Assembly (NCBI GenBank): GCA_049366715.1
Contig: JBMNCQ010000048.1
Span: forward strand, 1 to 64,000
Length of the DNA: 64,000 bases
Direction: 5' to 3'
From: JBMNCQ01 sp049366715
GTDB taxonomy: Bacteria; Bacillota; Peptococcia; Peptococcales; BICA1-8
The notes under the pieces were generated by a model. The model had not been told where the DNA came from and ran no database searches. It saw nothing but the letters and a program-made list of their open reading frames with translations. A program made the position numbers and the translations under genes. Each line of letters begins with the position of its first letter. The stretch's first letter is position 1. Shown piece by piece: positions 9,002 to 18,412 of this stretch.

Positions 9002-9838
9002 TTATTTTTTCCTGGTCATTGTTTGAGTGATTCTATCCAGAATAATCGCCACAATAACCACACCTAAACCTGCTTCGAAACCCATCCCCGGCTTAAATCT
9101 CTGGATAGCTTTCCATACTTCACCGCCCAGGCCTTTGGCTCCGATCATAGCGGCTATTACCACCATAGAGAGGGAAAGCATGATTGTCTGGTTAACCCCG
9201 GCCATAATTGTCGGAGTAGCCAGGGGCAGCTGCAATTTGAAGAGCTTCTGCATCCTGGTGGAACCAAATGCATCTGCTGCCTCGATGAGTTCCTTGGGAA
9301 CCTGTCTTATTCCTAAAGTAGTTAAACGAATGGCAGGTGGCATCGCAAATATTACGGTAGCAAAAGCCGCCGAAACAGGTCCTAAGCCAAAGAAAGGTAT
9401 GGCAGGAATCAGGTACACAAAAGCGGGCATAGTCTGCATAAAATCTAAAAAAGGCATGATTACTTTGTAAAAGCCTTCATACAGCGCAGCCACAATACCG
9501 AGAGGAATCCCCATTGATATAGCAATTACTGTGGACAGCAATACTAAGGAAATCGTTGTCATCGTAGCCTGCCATAACCCTAGATTCCAGATCAATAAGA
9601 GTCCCAGTAAAGTAAACAAACCGATTCCCCTTTTTTTAGTTAAATACCAGGCCAGCAGGGAAAAAATGATGATCAGGACCCAGGGAGGGAAGAAGAGAAG
9701 ACCGTCAATAAAAGCATCTATGCCTGTCTCGGTAATATTAGAAATTGCTTTGGTGAGAAAAGAAAAATTTGTGGTCAGCCAGTCAATGCTATTTTCAATC
9801 CCGTTTCCGATAGGTATTTTAGGAAGTGGCATATCCAT
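9002..9838 (-). CDS. opuAB: Glycine betaine ABC transporter permease (OpuAB/ProW type)
   Basis: The 278-residue permease has an N-terminal extension, then about six membrane helices, and the EAA-loop region (ELIEAADAFGSTRMQKLFKL followed by LPLATPTIMAGVNQTIMLSL) that contacts the ATPase. Its start codon overlaps the stop of the ATPase gene by one base, indicating translational coupling, and the binding-protein gene follows 28 bases later. Confidence 0.93.
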   Translation of the reverse strand: MDMPLPKIPIGNGIENSIDWLTTNFSFLTKAISNITETGIDAFIDGLLFFPPWVLIIIFSLLAWYLTKKRGIGLFTLLGLLLIWNLGLWQATMTTISLVLLSTVIAISMGIPLGIVAALYEGFYKVIMPFLDFMQTMPAFVYLIPAIPFFGLGPVSAAFATVIFAMPPAIRLTTLGIRQVPKELIEAADAFGSTRMQKLFKLQLPLATPTIMAGVNQTIMLSLSMVVIAAMIGAKGLGGEVWKAIQRFKPGMGFEAGLGVVIVAIILDRITQTMTRKK

Positions 9839-11025
9839 TAATTATTCCCCCTTCCTGCCAGGCCGCTCAGAATTGCTCCCCGGACAATAACGCCCAGCAA
9901 TTTGTTACTGTCATCGATCACAGCTAAGGGATACCTGATATCGGTCATTAAGCCGAACAGGTCATTGACCGGAGTATCCGGATTTACCGTCTTAATATCT
10001 TGTTCCAAGATATTGGATAAATCCTTCTCACCTTGTTTTACAGCCTCTGCACAAGCCTCCGCCAGTACAACACCCTGCACAACAAAATCTTTATTCACAA
10101 CGAAAATGCTGGAGATGCCTTCCTCCTGCATTTTCCTTAAAGCTGTACGGGGCCCGTCTTTCGGGAAAGCAACGGCACCCGGCTTTTTCATGACGCTCTG
10201 GGCAGTTAAAACCTTGGACATATCCACATTTTCTACAAACTTCTCCACATATTCCGTGGACGGATTGGTCAATATTTGTTCAGGCGTACCTTCCTGGACA
10301 ACTTTACCGTCCTTCATCAGGATAATCCGGTCACCCAGCTTAATCGCTTCATCCAAATCATGGGTAATAAAAACGATCGTCTTTTGCACCCTGTTTTGCA
10401 AGGCCAGCAATTCATCCTGCATTTCCCTTTTGATTAAAGGGTCCAGGGCACTAAAGGCTTCGTCCATTAGTAAAATATCGGGATCTACCGCTAAGGCCCG
10501 GGCTAATCCGACCCTCTGCTGCATCCCTCCGCTAAGCTGGTCGGGATAATTTTCTTCCCAGCCCTTCAATCCTACCAGCTCTAACGCATGCTGAGCCTTT
10601 TGCCTGCGGATATCCTGCTCAACACCCTGCACTTCAAGGCCGTATTCCGTATTATGGAGAACGGTCCGGTGGGGAAATAAGGCGAAACGCTGAAATACCA
10701 TGCCAAATTTCCTCCTCCGCAGTTCCCTTAGCTCGTCCGCCGTCATTTCGGTAATGTCCTCATTATCCACATAAATTTTTCCTGCCGTGGGTTCGATGAG
10801 CCTGTTTAAACAGCGGATTAAAGTGGATTTTCCGCTGCCGGACAAACCCATTATGACCAGGATCTCTCCTTTATATACCTGAAAGGATACTCCCCCTACA
10901 CCAACGGCTAATTTTGTTTTTTCCAAAATCTCATCTTTGGACATACCTTTTTTTAATAGTTCAATTGCTCTTTTGGAATTGTTTCCAAAAACCTTTATTA
11001 AGTTTTCCACCTTTATTTTCGCCAT
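9838..11025 (-). CDS. opuAA: Glycine betaine ABC transporter ATPase with CBS domains (OpuAA/ProV type)
   Basis: The 395-residue ATPase has Walker A (GLSGSGKS), signature LSGGMQQRVGLARAL and Walker B (ILLMDEAFSALDP), followed by two CBS domains in the last 120 residues. CBS pairs in this family sense ionic strength or cyclic nucleotides and gate transport. The reading frame is open to 11436, but that extension has no homology. I place the start at ATG 11025 (MAKIKVENL), with GAGG seven bases upstream. It is the first gene of the operon. Confidence 0.93.
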   Translation of the reverse strand: MAKIKVENLIKVFGNNSKRAIELLKKGMSKDEILEKTKLAVGVGGVSFQVYKGEILVIMGLSGSGKSTLIRCLNRLIEPTAGKIYVDNEDITEMTADELRELRRRKFGMVFQRFALFPHRTVLHNTEYGLEVQGVEQDIRRQKAQHALELVGLKGWEENYPDQLSGGMQQRVGLARALAVDPDILLMDEAFSALDPLIKREMQDELLALQNRVQKTIVFITHDLDEAIKLGDRIILMKDGKVVQEGTPEQILTNPSTEYVEKFVENVDMSKVLTAQSVMKKPGAVAFPKDGPRTALRKMQEEGISSIFVVNKDFVVQGVVLAEACAEAVKQGEKDLSNILEQDIKTVNPDTPVNDLFGLMTDIRYPLAVIDDSNKLLGVIVRGAILSGLAGRGNN

Positions 11026-11285
11026 GCACATTCCTCGTTTCATTTTTACATATACTTCCATAATAAAAACAACTTTTATTCTATTACATGAGTTGCTTGA
11101 TGTCAAAGCTATTCTAACGGTTTGTCCCCGCAAGAGGTCTGTTTTTCTTGAAAAATTTGTGCTATGTTTCAAAATAGTGAAAATTCCTAACCAATCAGAA
11201 AGGTAAGTTTTGGTTTGTTTATAAATAGTATAAAAAATTGCTTCGACATTTATTCTTTCCCAGCGATAGCCGAATTCATTCATAA

Positions 11286-11311
11286 AAAGAACCGGCCCTG
11301 TTAAAGGCCGG
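11286..11311 (-). terminator. Terminator after the YckD-like gene
   Basis: A GC-rich stem, CCGGCC/GGCCGG around an 8-base loop, is followed on the minus strand by TTCTTTTT. It lies just beyond the YckD-like stop at 11324. The 260 bases between here and the opuAA start are AT-rich and presumably hold its promoter. I see no other gene there. Confidence 0.75.
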
Positions 11312-11323
11312 CCTTTGCAAATG

Positions 11324-11662
11324 TTACTGAAAACCCCTTTTTTTAGATTTATCCCAGTGGGGAATAAATCCGTTCTGTTCAAGTTTTTCGTAACGTTTTT
11401 CCAACCGAGAGATGATTTTTTTACCTTTTTCTTCACTCATGACTCCATACTTAACATACTTGGTTATCAACTCTTTTTTCTTGGCAAGAATTTCTTGGTG
11501 CAGACCGGCCAGCTCTTTCTTCTGCGTTTCGGTTAATTGGACGTTTTTTACCTTCTCTGTTGTGTCGGACGGTACGTCCTGAGCAAAAACCTGCGGTATT
11601 CCCGCCATTAGTAATACAAAGAAAAATAAAGAAATTGCCAATGCTTTTTTATAGTTATGCAT
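11324..11662 (-). CDS. YckD-like small exported protein (DUF2680-type)
   Basis: The 112-residue protein has a signal peptide (hydrophobic residues 9-26, cleavage probably after VFA) and a charged helical mature domain. The pattern LTETQKKELAGLHQEILAKK, YVKYGVMSEEKGKKI, then RYEKLEQNGFIPHW matches the YckD/DUF2680 family as I know it. The function of that family is not established. AAAGGAGTGA precedes the start. It is monocistronic with its own terminator. Confidence 0.75.
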   Translation of the reverse strand: MHNYKKALAISLFFFVLLMAGIPQVFAQDVPSDTTEKVKNVQLTETQKKELAGLHQEILAKKKELITKYVKYGVMSEEKGKKIISRLEKRYEKLEQNGFIPHWDKSKKRGFQ

Positions 11663-11779
11663 AGGAAGTCACTCCTTTCTCAGTTGATAATCATATTGTG
11701 TGCAAATCATTGCAATTTAATACAAAAGTTAAATATTACAAATTTTTAAATCAAATTATAAAAATTTTCTACTGCCCAC

Positions 11780-11816
11780 CTACAAAAGAATGCCCCGGCA
11801 CATTTTGTACCGGAGC
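11780..11816 (-). terminator. Terminator after htrA
   Basis: A 10-bp stem with wobble pairs (minus strand GCTCCGGTAC/GTGCCGGGGC) is followed by TTCTTTTG. It lies about 100 bases past the htrA stop. Confidence 0.7.
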
Positions 11817-11917
11817 AATCTCATCTACGAACAGTGGTTACCCATATGTTACCGGCTAACCAATAATCTCAACCCATAAGCAAACCTACCGGTAAGCTCC
11901 GCTAAGATCGCTGTAAG

Positions 11918-13048
11918 TTAATCCCGGGGAAGTTCCCCTAAGGCCAGAGGTAATTCCAGTTTTTCACCGTCTCTGTCCACGGTAACCGTCACTTGATCTC
12001 CCGGCTTATGCTTTTCTAGAATTGTATTAAGATCGTCAAAGTCTTTTACCTCCGTGCCGTCTACGGCGGTAATGATATCCATTTCCTGTATCCCGGCCTT
12101 ATGGGCAGGGCCCCCTGCCACCAGTTGTCTTACCAAAATACCCTGAGGCACATTTACCCGCCGGGCAGTGATTTCATCAATTACCGAACCGCCTATCCCT
12201 AAATAAGGCCTGCTCACATAGCCTTTGTCGATTAGCTCATCAATGATCGGCTTGGCATCACTAATGGGAATAGCAAAACCCATTCCTTCGACTCCTTCAA
12301 TAACCAGCTTGGCACTATTAATTCCGATAATCCGGCCCTCGCCATTGACCAGTGCCCCCCCGCTGTTACCCGGGTTGATTGCGGCATCGGTCTGGATCAG
12401 GCTGAACTGCCTGTCCCCGATGGTCAGGGTCCTCTCCGTTGCACTGACGACACCAACTGTAACGGAACGGGCAAACTCAATACCCAGGGGATTACCGATA
12501 GCAACAACGAGTTCACCGGTTTTTATCTTGTTAGAATCACCTAAAACAGCCACAGGAAGATCATTAGCGGTAATTTTTAAAACAGCCAGGTCTGTCCGGG
12601 AATCAGAACCGATTATTTCCGCCTCAACCTTGCGCCCGTCGGCTAAACTGACAATCACCTCACTGGCTCCTTCAATAACATGATAATTGGTCACTATGTA
12701 TCCCCGGGAGTCAATGATCACCCCCGAACCGCTGCCCCGTTCCTCAATGCTTGTCCTGCCGAAAAAATCCTGTACCCGGCCCCGATTACTAACCCCCACC
12801 ACTGTTGGGCCTACCTGCTCCGAAATTGCTACTACAGGTGAATCGTCAAAAGTATTGCCCTGGGGTATGTTAGGCTGCTGGGGTTGATTCAATCCCTGGG
12901 GATTATAATTAAAATAATCTGGGCCCAGGATAGCCGGTGCCAGGTATAAAGAAAGAACCCCCCCGATTACGGCTGCAATCAAAGCAACCAGAAAATAACT
13001 GAGTTTACCGGGCCTTTTGCCATACTCTTCATAATCAAAATAACTCAC
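11918..13048 (-). CDS. htrA: HtrA/DegP-type membrane-anchored serine protease
   Basis: The 376-residue protein has a short cytoplasmic segment, one membrane helix (about 18-39), a Pro/Gln/Asn-rich linker, a trypsin-like domain and a C-terminal PDZ domain (about 280-370). The catalytic triad is complete: His123 in TNYHVIEGA, Asp153 in SRTDLAVL, Ser229 in NPGNSGGALV. The chosen start is GTG at 13048, eight bases after AGGAGGTG. A GTG at 13057 lies inside that ribosome binding site. It acts in extracytoplasmic protein quality control. It follows walJ by 57 bases, as in the conserved Firmicutes walRK-walJ-htrA order. Confidence 0.95.
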   Translation of the reverse strand: MSYFDYEEYGKRPGKLSYFLVALIAAVIGGVLSLYLAPAILGPDYFNYNPQGLNQPQQPNIPQGNTFDDSPVVAISEQVGPTVVGVSNRGRVQDFFGRTSIEERGSGSGVIIDSRGYIVTNYHVIEGASEVIVSLADGRKVEAEIIGSDSRTDLAVLKITANDLPVAVLGDSNKIKTGELVVAIGNPLGIEFARSVTVGVVSATERTLTIGDRQFSLIQTDAAINPGNSGGALVNGEGRIIGINSAKLVIEGVEGMGFAIPISDAKPIIDELIDKGYVSRPYLGIGGSVIDEITARRVNVPQGILVRQLVAGGPAHKAGIQEMDIITAVDGTEVKDFDDLNTILEKHKPGDQVTVTVDRDGEKLELPLALGELPRD

Positions 13049-13105
13049 TATTTTCACCTCCTGACCTTAATTCGCCAATATTCAAAGGCCGCAGCATTAA
13101 TAAGT

Positions 13106-13888
13106 TTACAGCCTTATACAGCTGCTGGCTTGAGAACGGGGCGCTACCTGCAGTTCAAATCCCCCGGCAATTTTATGCTCTGTTATGATATCCCCAATTG
13201 TCTTTAAGGCTAAACCGGGCCGGTTATTCTCCTGACTCAAGTGAGCTAAAAATACTGCTTTTGTCCTCTCCCCGGCCAGTTCCACTAAAGCCTGTCCGGC
13301 ACTGACATTAGATAAATGACCTAAGGAGCTGCCGATCCTTTTTTTTAGATATTGCGGATATCTCCCGTTAAAAAGCATCTCTTCGTCATGATTGGCTTCT
13401 AAAATAAGCATATCAATATTTACCAGAGCATTTATCATTTCTTTATTTAATATACCCGTATCGGTAGCTAAACCAACAAATTTATTTTCATTTTCTACTA
13501 AATATCCGACGGGCTCATTAGCATCGTGGGAAGTGGCAAACCATTCTAGATTAATATCCCCAATTTCTAATGATCCTTTGCTATGTAAAGTTTGACATAA
13601 ATCAGCTTCCACCTTCCCCAGCTTGCCGGTCATGCCCTTCCAGGTGCCTCCGGTAGCATAAAGAGGAGTGTTAAACTTCCTGGCCAGTACACCCAGACTC
13701 TGGATATGATCACTATGTTCATGGGTTACAAAAATTCCGTCCAGTTCCGTTCCCCGCACACCTAAATTTTCCAGCCCGGCCACAATTCGTTTCCCGCTGA
13801 TCCCGGCATCTATTAAAATATTGGTCTCCCCGGTACCTATGTAATAACAGTTTCCGCTGCTGCCACTGGCCAACGAACAAATTTTCAT
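13106..13888 (-). CDS. walJ: WalJ/YycJ MBL-fold metallohydrolase
   Basis: The 260-residue metallo-beta-lactamase-fold protein has the metal motif THEHSDH (His56, His58, Asp60, His61) and downstream ligands in ATSHDANEPVGY and AHLSQENN. It begins MKICSLASGSSGN, typical of YycJ/WalJ. In B. subtilis and relatives it has been linked to coordination of cell division with DNA replication or to 5'-exonuclease activity, and the exact role is debated. The neighbour is htrA. The WalRK two-component genes are not upstream here, where an M1 peptidase lies instead. Confidence 0.93.
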   Translation of the reverse strand: MKICSLASGSSGNCYYIGTGETNILIDAGISGKRIVAGLENLGVRGTELDGIFVTHEHSDHIQSLGVLARKFNTPLYATGGTWKGMTGKLGKVEADLCQTLHSKGSLEIGDINLEWFATSHDANEPVGYLVENENKFVGLATDTGILNKEMINALVNIDMLILEANHDEEMLFNGRYPQYLKKRIGSSLGHLSNVSAGQALVELAGERTKAVFLAHLSQENNRPGLALKTIGDIITEHKIAGGFELQVAPRSQASSCIRL

Positions 13889-13909
13889 ACTTTCCCACCC
13901 ATCATAATA

Positions 13910-15424
13910 TTAAAAAGAAACCGACTCTTCTTTCAATTCATTATTATATAATTTTGCCTGAAAAAAGTCATGCCAGTTTTGCCCGGAAATCTCTTCAATT
14001 ATTTCCCGGAAATCATCAATTGTAGCTTCCCGGTAGCTAAATCTTTGATAATACCGCCTCATTACTTTTAAGAATTTCTCCCGTCCCAAAACGGAATAAA
14101 TATCATGCACGACCCAGGTCCCCTGATCATAAACAAACCGGCTGTATTCATTCATACTATGGTAGCCGGATAAGGGCCTGGCTACGGGTTTTTGCACCTG
14201 CAACGGTTCACCAAGATATTTCTGCATGACTTGCTGCATTTCTTCTTGCCCATAGATCTCCTGATAATATAAAAAAACGGAGTAATTTGTCAATGCTTCG
14301 TCCAGCCAAGGTTCCCGGACCTGATTATTCCCGACAACCCCGTACCACCACTGGTGGGCTAATTCATGGACCAGGGTGAATTCTAAAAAATCCCGGTTGG
14401 CCGGCTGATAAAAAAGACTGCTGATATAGACGATCTGGGGGTATTCCATACCTCCCTGATAAAAGTCAACCTCCGCGATTTTCATCTCTTTATAAGGATA
14501 GATCCCATAAATGCGGTTAAAAACACTCATGGCCTGCCGGGCTATTTTAACAGTTTCCCGTCCTAGATCCATATCACCTTTCCAGACATAACTGCGGATT
14601 AGGGGTTCTGCTGATTTTTCTACATATTCCTGATATTTCTTGCTGGCTACCCAGGCGAAATCACGAATATTTTCGGCCGAGTAGAGGAGTAAGCTTTGCC
14701 CGTCCGCAAAAGAATACTCCTCTAATGTTCCTGTTGCAGCGCCCTTCCAGCCCGGAGGCAAAATGATTTTAACCGTATAATCGGCAATCTTACTATAAAA
14801 AGGGTCACCTAACGGGTAATAAGGAGCCGTCTGCCATTGATTATCTTCATAAACTGCGGCAACAGGATACCAATTACCACATTGAATCGTTTGATTGGCA
14901 TAGCCGTATCTCCCCTGACATTGGGGAAGAAAAAGACGGTAATTAATGTTGATACCGGCCCGGTCCCCAGGTTTGAGAGGCCGGGGGAGTTCCACCTTTA
15001 GAGAGGTATTGTCCACTAAATAATCGCCGGTCTGACCGGCTGCCGTAATTTTTTCCAGCACTACTTTACCCGGTTTATAGCTGGCGGCAGGTCTAAGCCA
15101 GTAAGATTTATCAAAGGGAGGTTTGGTATTTTCAAATGCTTTAGGATAGAGATAAAAATAAATCTCCTCCAGTTCTTGCGCGGTATAGTTGTAATAATTT
15201 ATCCGGGCGGTACATTCCAGGGAATAATTTTCTTCGCAGAACTTTACCGTAAGGTTATAAAATGTTTTGCTGTTTTCCTGACACACCGCAGGCTCCGGAG
15301 AAAGACTTTTTATCAGCTCCCGCTTTAAAGGGGTGAGTCCTTCCAGTATTAAATATAATATCAAGACCGATATTCCCAGCCAAAAGACCGGGGGAATGAC
15401 TTTAATCCTCACTTTATTATCCAT
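13910..15424 (-). CDS. Membrane-anchored M1-family zinc metallopeptidase
   Basis: The 504-residue protein has one N-terminal membrane helix (about 12-30), a beta-rich M1 N-terminal domain and a catalytic domain with HELAH (353-357) and the third zinc ligand Glu376 in EPWLDEALTNY. The exopeptidase motif is GGMEYP (324-329). It lacks the long C-terminal domain of classic aminopeptidase N, as do many bacterial M1 homologues. AAGGAG lies nine bases before the ATG. It sits just downstream of an ABC-2 exporter. Its natural substrate is unknown. Confidence 0.88.
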   Translation of the reverse strand: MDNKVRIKVIPPVFWLGISVLILYLILEGLTPLKRELIKSLSPEPAVCQENSKTFYNLTVKFCEENYSLECTARINYYNYTAQELEEIYFYLYPKAFENTKPPFDKSYWLRPAASYKPGKVVLEKITAAGQTGDYLVDNTSLKVELPRPLKPGDRAGININYRLFLPQCQGRYGYANQTIQCGNWYPVAAVYEDNQWQTAPYYPLGDPFYSKIADYTVKIILPPGWKGAATGTLEEYSFADGQSLLLYSAENIRDFAWVASKKYQEYVEKSAEPLIRSYVWKGDMDLGRETVKIARQAMSVFNRIYGIYPYKEMKIAEVDFYQGGMEYPQIVYISSLFYQPANRDFLEFTLVHELAHQWWYGVVGNNQVREPWLDEALTNYSVFLYYQEIYGQEEMQQVMQKYLGEPLQVQKPVARPLSGYHSMNEYSRFVYDQGTWVVHDIYSVLGREKFLKVMRRYYQRFSYREATIDDFREIIEEISGQNWHDFFQAKLYNNELKEESVSF

Positions 15425-15507
15425 TACCCTGCTCCTTAAAGGTTTTTCTGGTAATGGATTTTATGCGGATCTTCTCAGTAAAAGAACTTAATCAAGACCT
15501 AAAGGGT

Positions 15508-16221
15508 TTACAAAATTCTTTTCTGGAATCTTTGCAAAAATAAAATGAAATAGCAAAAATGCAGGAATAAGCCTGCCAGGATATATAAACCAAAACTTCT
15601 TTCAGCAACATGGCTGACTGCTTCTACCGGCCAAAAAAAAGGAACTAAACCGGCTAAATAGCGTAAATTACTTTTCATAAAATAGGCCAGGACCGGGGCC
15701 AGTAAAAAGATTCCCAATCCTTTAGAGAGGGCTAATCCCTCCACTTTATTGCCGGCCCAGTTTACTAAGAACAAGGCAATCAGGGGACTTTCCCCGGCGG
15801 TCAAAGCCGCCAGAACAACCAGCTGCAAAAAGGGTATGGGAGACAAGTTGAGCAAAGGTACAAGGATCAGGGTATAAATAAAACTAATCATCACCGGTCC
15901 GGCCATCCGGTAAGCCAGGTAGCCCCTTTTTCCCAACGGTGTGACAATAAGAGCCGTCAGGACCTGTTCATCCCTTTCATCCAAAAGCATGAAACCTGTC
16001 ACCATCCCTAAAAGAAGAGGCGTCAAAAGGATGAAAAAGCCGGTAATCAAAGGATAGTAATCTGTAAGGTCAAACATTCCGGCCAGCTTCTCCGCTACCA
16101 AAGGCGCGGAGAAGCGGATTACCAGGGTATAAAGTAACGGACCGGCCATAATGAAGACCATCAGCGGCTCCCTGACGATATTTTTAAGATCACTGCTTAT
16201 TAAAGCCATAAATTTCTTCAT
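15508..16221 (-). CDS. ABC-2 type exporter permease
   Basis: The 237-residue membrane protein has six predicted helices and an ABC-2 layout. It shares a cytoplasmic stretch of the kind MLLDERDEQVLTALIVTPLG with the partner permease upstream (GENVLEYLVSTPLREREYIF), so the two are distant homologues and probably form a heterodimer. Its start lies two bases past the stop of the other permease gene. Confidence 0.85.
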   Translation of the reverse strand: MKKFMALISSDLKNIVREPLMVFIMAGPLLYTLVIRFSAPLVAEKLAGMFDLTDYYPLITGFFILLTPLLLGMVTGFMLLDERDEQVLTALIVTPLGKRGYLAYRMAGPVMISFIYTLILVPLLNLSPIPFLQLVVLAALTAGESPLIALFLVNWAGNKVEGLALSKGLGIFLLAPVLAYFMKSNLRYLAGLVPFFWPVEAVSHVAERSFGLYILAGLFLHFCYFILFLQRFQKRIL

Positions 16222-16222
16222 C

Positions 16223-16927
16223 TCAGGCTGCTCCTTCCTTCAGGATGATAAAGCGGTAAAAAGCACGGCCGGCCCATTTAAACAGCAATACGATCCAGAG
16301 GCTGAGGTATATGATCCCATATGCTAACTGCCAGGGCTCGGCTCCCTGAAAAGCCCCCCGGATTAAAATTAAAGAAGCCTGGGTGGGAAAAAGATAGAAA
16401 AACCAGCTTTGATACAAACGGAAAAAATCTAACAACGGCAGACTTAAAACAGTCATATAAACCAAAGAGGACATCAGATATTCATTTACGGTTCGGAAAC
16501 GTGCTACAGCTATAAATCCTATGGCAGTATAAAAAACGGAACTGAGCAAGACACCTGCTACTAAAAGCCAGACCTTAAAATGTCCGGCTGCCGTGAAAAA
16601 TGCCACAGCTAAGCTGGCCAGCAGCGCCAAAATAGTTAAAGACACGATCTTGGCGAAAATATATTCCCTTTCCCGTAAAGGTGTTGAAACCAGATATTCC
16701 AGAACATTCTCCCCTTTTTCCAAAAGGACCAGTCCGCCGATAAAGTAAAAACCTAAAAAAGCAGGATCGGAGAAAATAATAAAAGGCAGCGCCAGACTCA
16801 GAAAATAATCAGGAATATTTTTTAAAAGTAAGATATACACCACAGTAACGATGAGATATACACCGTAAAAACCGTATCTGATCTGAAGATAAATATCGTT
16901 TCTGATCGCAGCGGCCAGCCTTCTCAT
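16223..16927 (-). CDS. ABC-2 type exporter permease
   Basis: The 234-residue protein has six membrane helices and the same ABC-2 organisation as the following gene. It overlaps the ATPase gene by four bases (start 16927, ATPase stop 16924). Together the ATPase and the two permeases form a complete exporter controlled by the TetR gene that leads the operon. The substrate is unknown. Such TetR-linked exporters often handle antibiotics or toxic lipophilic compounds. Confidence 0.85.
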   Translation of the reverse strand: MRRLAAAIRNDIYLQIRYGFYGVYLIVTVVYILLLKNIPDYFLSLALPFIIFSDPAFLGFYFIGGLVLLEKGENVLEYLVSTPLREREYIFAKIVSLTILALLASLAVAFFTAAGHFKVWLLVAGVLLSSVFYTAIGFIAVARFRTVNEYLMSSLVYMTVLSLPLLDFFRLYQSWFFYLFPTQASLILIRGAFQGAEPWQLAYGIIYLSLWIVLLFKWAGRAFYRFIILKEGAA

Positions 16928-17778
16928 GTCAGACTCCTCCCCGTCGCTTTAATAAAGATGTCTTCTAAAGTAGCTTCCTGGGTATGGATGGTCTTTACCC
17001 TTTTTTCCTTGAGGATTTGCAGAAATTCTTCATTATGACCGATATGATCCAGGGAAAATTCTTGCTCCTGCGGCTCCTGACCCTGAAAATACACGACTTT
17101 AAGATTTCTTTGCCCATAGCGGATTTTTAATTCTTGGGGAGAATCTACCAACTCCAGACGTCCGTCAATAATAAAGGCTACCCGGTCACATAATTCATCG
17201 GCTACCGTCATGTTATGGGTCGTCAAGAAAATCGTCATCCCTTCCTGCTTTTTAGCCAGAATAATATCCTTGATATTCTTGGCATTGACCGGGTCCATAC
17301 CTGAGGTAGGCTCATCCAGGAAAACCAGCTCAGGTTTATTTAAAAAGGCCCGGACAAAGTTTAACCGCATTTTCATCCCCTTGGAGTAACGGGCTACCTT
17401 TAAATTGGCCTGGCCTGCCAAACCCACCGTCTTTAAAAGTCCGAGGGGGTCTTCAGTAGGTCCGGAATAAAAAGCAGCGACCAGCTGTAGATTTTCCAGA
17501 GCAGTCAATTTCTGATACAGATTAGGGAGTTCAAACCCCACACCGACTTTCTCATAAAAGTCCCTGTTCCAGTCTTTGATGTCTTTGCCCATAACCGACG
17601 CATGACCTTGATACCTCTTTAAAAGACCGGTGAGAATTTTTTGGGTTGTGCTTTTCCCGGCTCCGCTGGGACCCAGAAATCCGAATATTTCCCCTTTACT
17701 GATGCTGAAATCAATTCCTTTGATGGTCTTTTCCCCGGTTCCCGGATAAGTAAACTGCAGATTCTTTACTTCAATCAT
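16924..17778 (-). CDS. ABC exporter ATPase
   Basis: The 284-residue ATP-binding protein has Walker A (GPSGAGKST), signature-like YSKGMKMRL, Walker B (LVFLDEPTSGMDP) and the switch His in TTHNMTV. The signature begins YSKGM rather than LSGG, as in many ABC-2 exporter ATPases. A C-terminal domain of about 65 residues follows. The gene overlaps the TetR gene by 8 bases and the permease by 4, so all four genes are likely one transcript. Confidence 0.93.
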   Translation of the reverse strand: MIEVKNLQFTYPGTGEKTIKGIDFSISKGEIFGFLGPSGAGKSTTQKILTGLLKRYQGHASVMGKDIKDWNRDFYEKVGVGFELPNLYQKLTALENLQLVAAFYSGPTEDPLGLLKTVGLAGQANLKVARYSKGMKMRLNFVRAFLNKPELVFLDEPTSGMDPVNAKNIKDIILAKKQEGMTIFLTTHNMTVADELCDRVAFIIDGRLELVDSPQELKIRYGQRNLKVVYFQGQEPQEQEFSLDHIGHNEEFLQILKEKRVKTIHTQEATLEDIFIKATGRSLT

Positions 17779-18388
17779 CTTTTTTATCCTCCCTGCCCGG
17801 AACTACTCCCCGCAAAAACTGCTCCAGCAAAAAACCCGGCGCCGGAGGATACAGCCCCATTTGTTCTTTAAAAAGCTCCGCAAAAATCAAAGACCTTAAA
17901 GCACCTACCAAAAGTTGAGGGTCAATAAGCTTTATTAAACCTTTTTCTGTCCATTTTTTAACGATGGGCTCCAGCGCAATGATTGAGGCTTCATTATGGG
18001 CTTTTTTCTGCCGGGGGGTAAAACGCCTGTAAATATCATCCATTTCACCTTTCATGATTAAACTCTTAAGTAAAACACTATGATTAAGTTCTGCAAAAAA
18101 CTGATAAAATAAACCTTGGATTGCCTGATATGGATCATCCTCATGTAGTCCCACCACTGCCAGCAGCTTCCGGCGCATTTGGTTTCCCTCAGCTTCCATA
18201 ATTTCGAAGAATAAATCTTCTTTGGCGGGAAAAAACTGATAAAAAGTACCGGGAGCAATTCCGGCGGCTTCCGCCAATTCCCGGACTCCGGTATTTTTAA
18301 AACCGCGGGCGGCAAATAACTCCCGGCCTTTATTTAAAAGCCGTATTCTGATTTCCCGTCTTTTGCCGTCGGTAAATCCCCTGACCAT
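17771..18388 (-). CDS. TetR-family transcriptional regulator
   Basis: The 205-residue regulator has an N-terminal HTH (about 10-55: LFAARGFKNTGVRELAEAAG then GTFYQFFPAKEDLFFEIM) and a variable ligand domain. It is first in the operon and is probably a repressor of the exporter. ATG 18388 is favoured: AAGGGGTG lies upstream and the preceding TTG would add one residue. Palindromic GTTCATGAAC and two related half-sites lie 24-73 bases upstream. Confidence 0.9.
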   Translation of the reverse strand: MVRGFTDGKRREIRIRLLNKGRELFAARGFKNTGVRELAEAAGIAPGTFYQFFPAKEDLFFEIMEAEGNQMRRKLLAVVGLHEDDPYQAIQGLFYQFFAELNHSVLLKSLIMKGEMDDIYRRFTPRQKKAHNEASIIALEPIVKKWTEKGLIKLIDPQLLVGALRSLIFAELFKEQMGLYPPAPGFLLEQFLRGVVPGREDKKDD

Positions 18389-18412
18389 CAAAGAACACCC
18401 CTTCGGAAATTT

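Noticed and set aside
11026..11436. N-terminal extension of the OpuAA frame by 137 residues
   Set aside because: It has no homology to ABC ATPases, crosses AT-rich promoter-like DNA, and a well-placed ribosome binding site supports ATG 11025.
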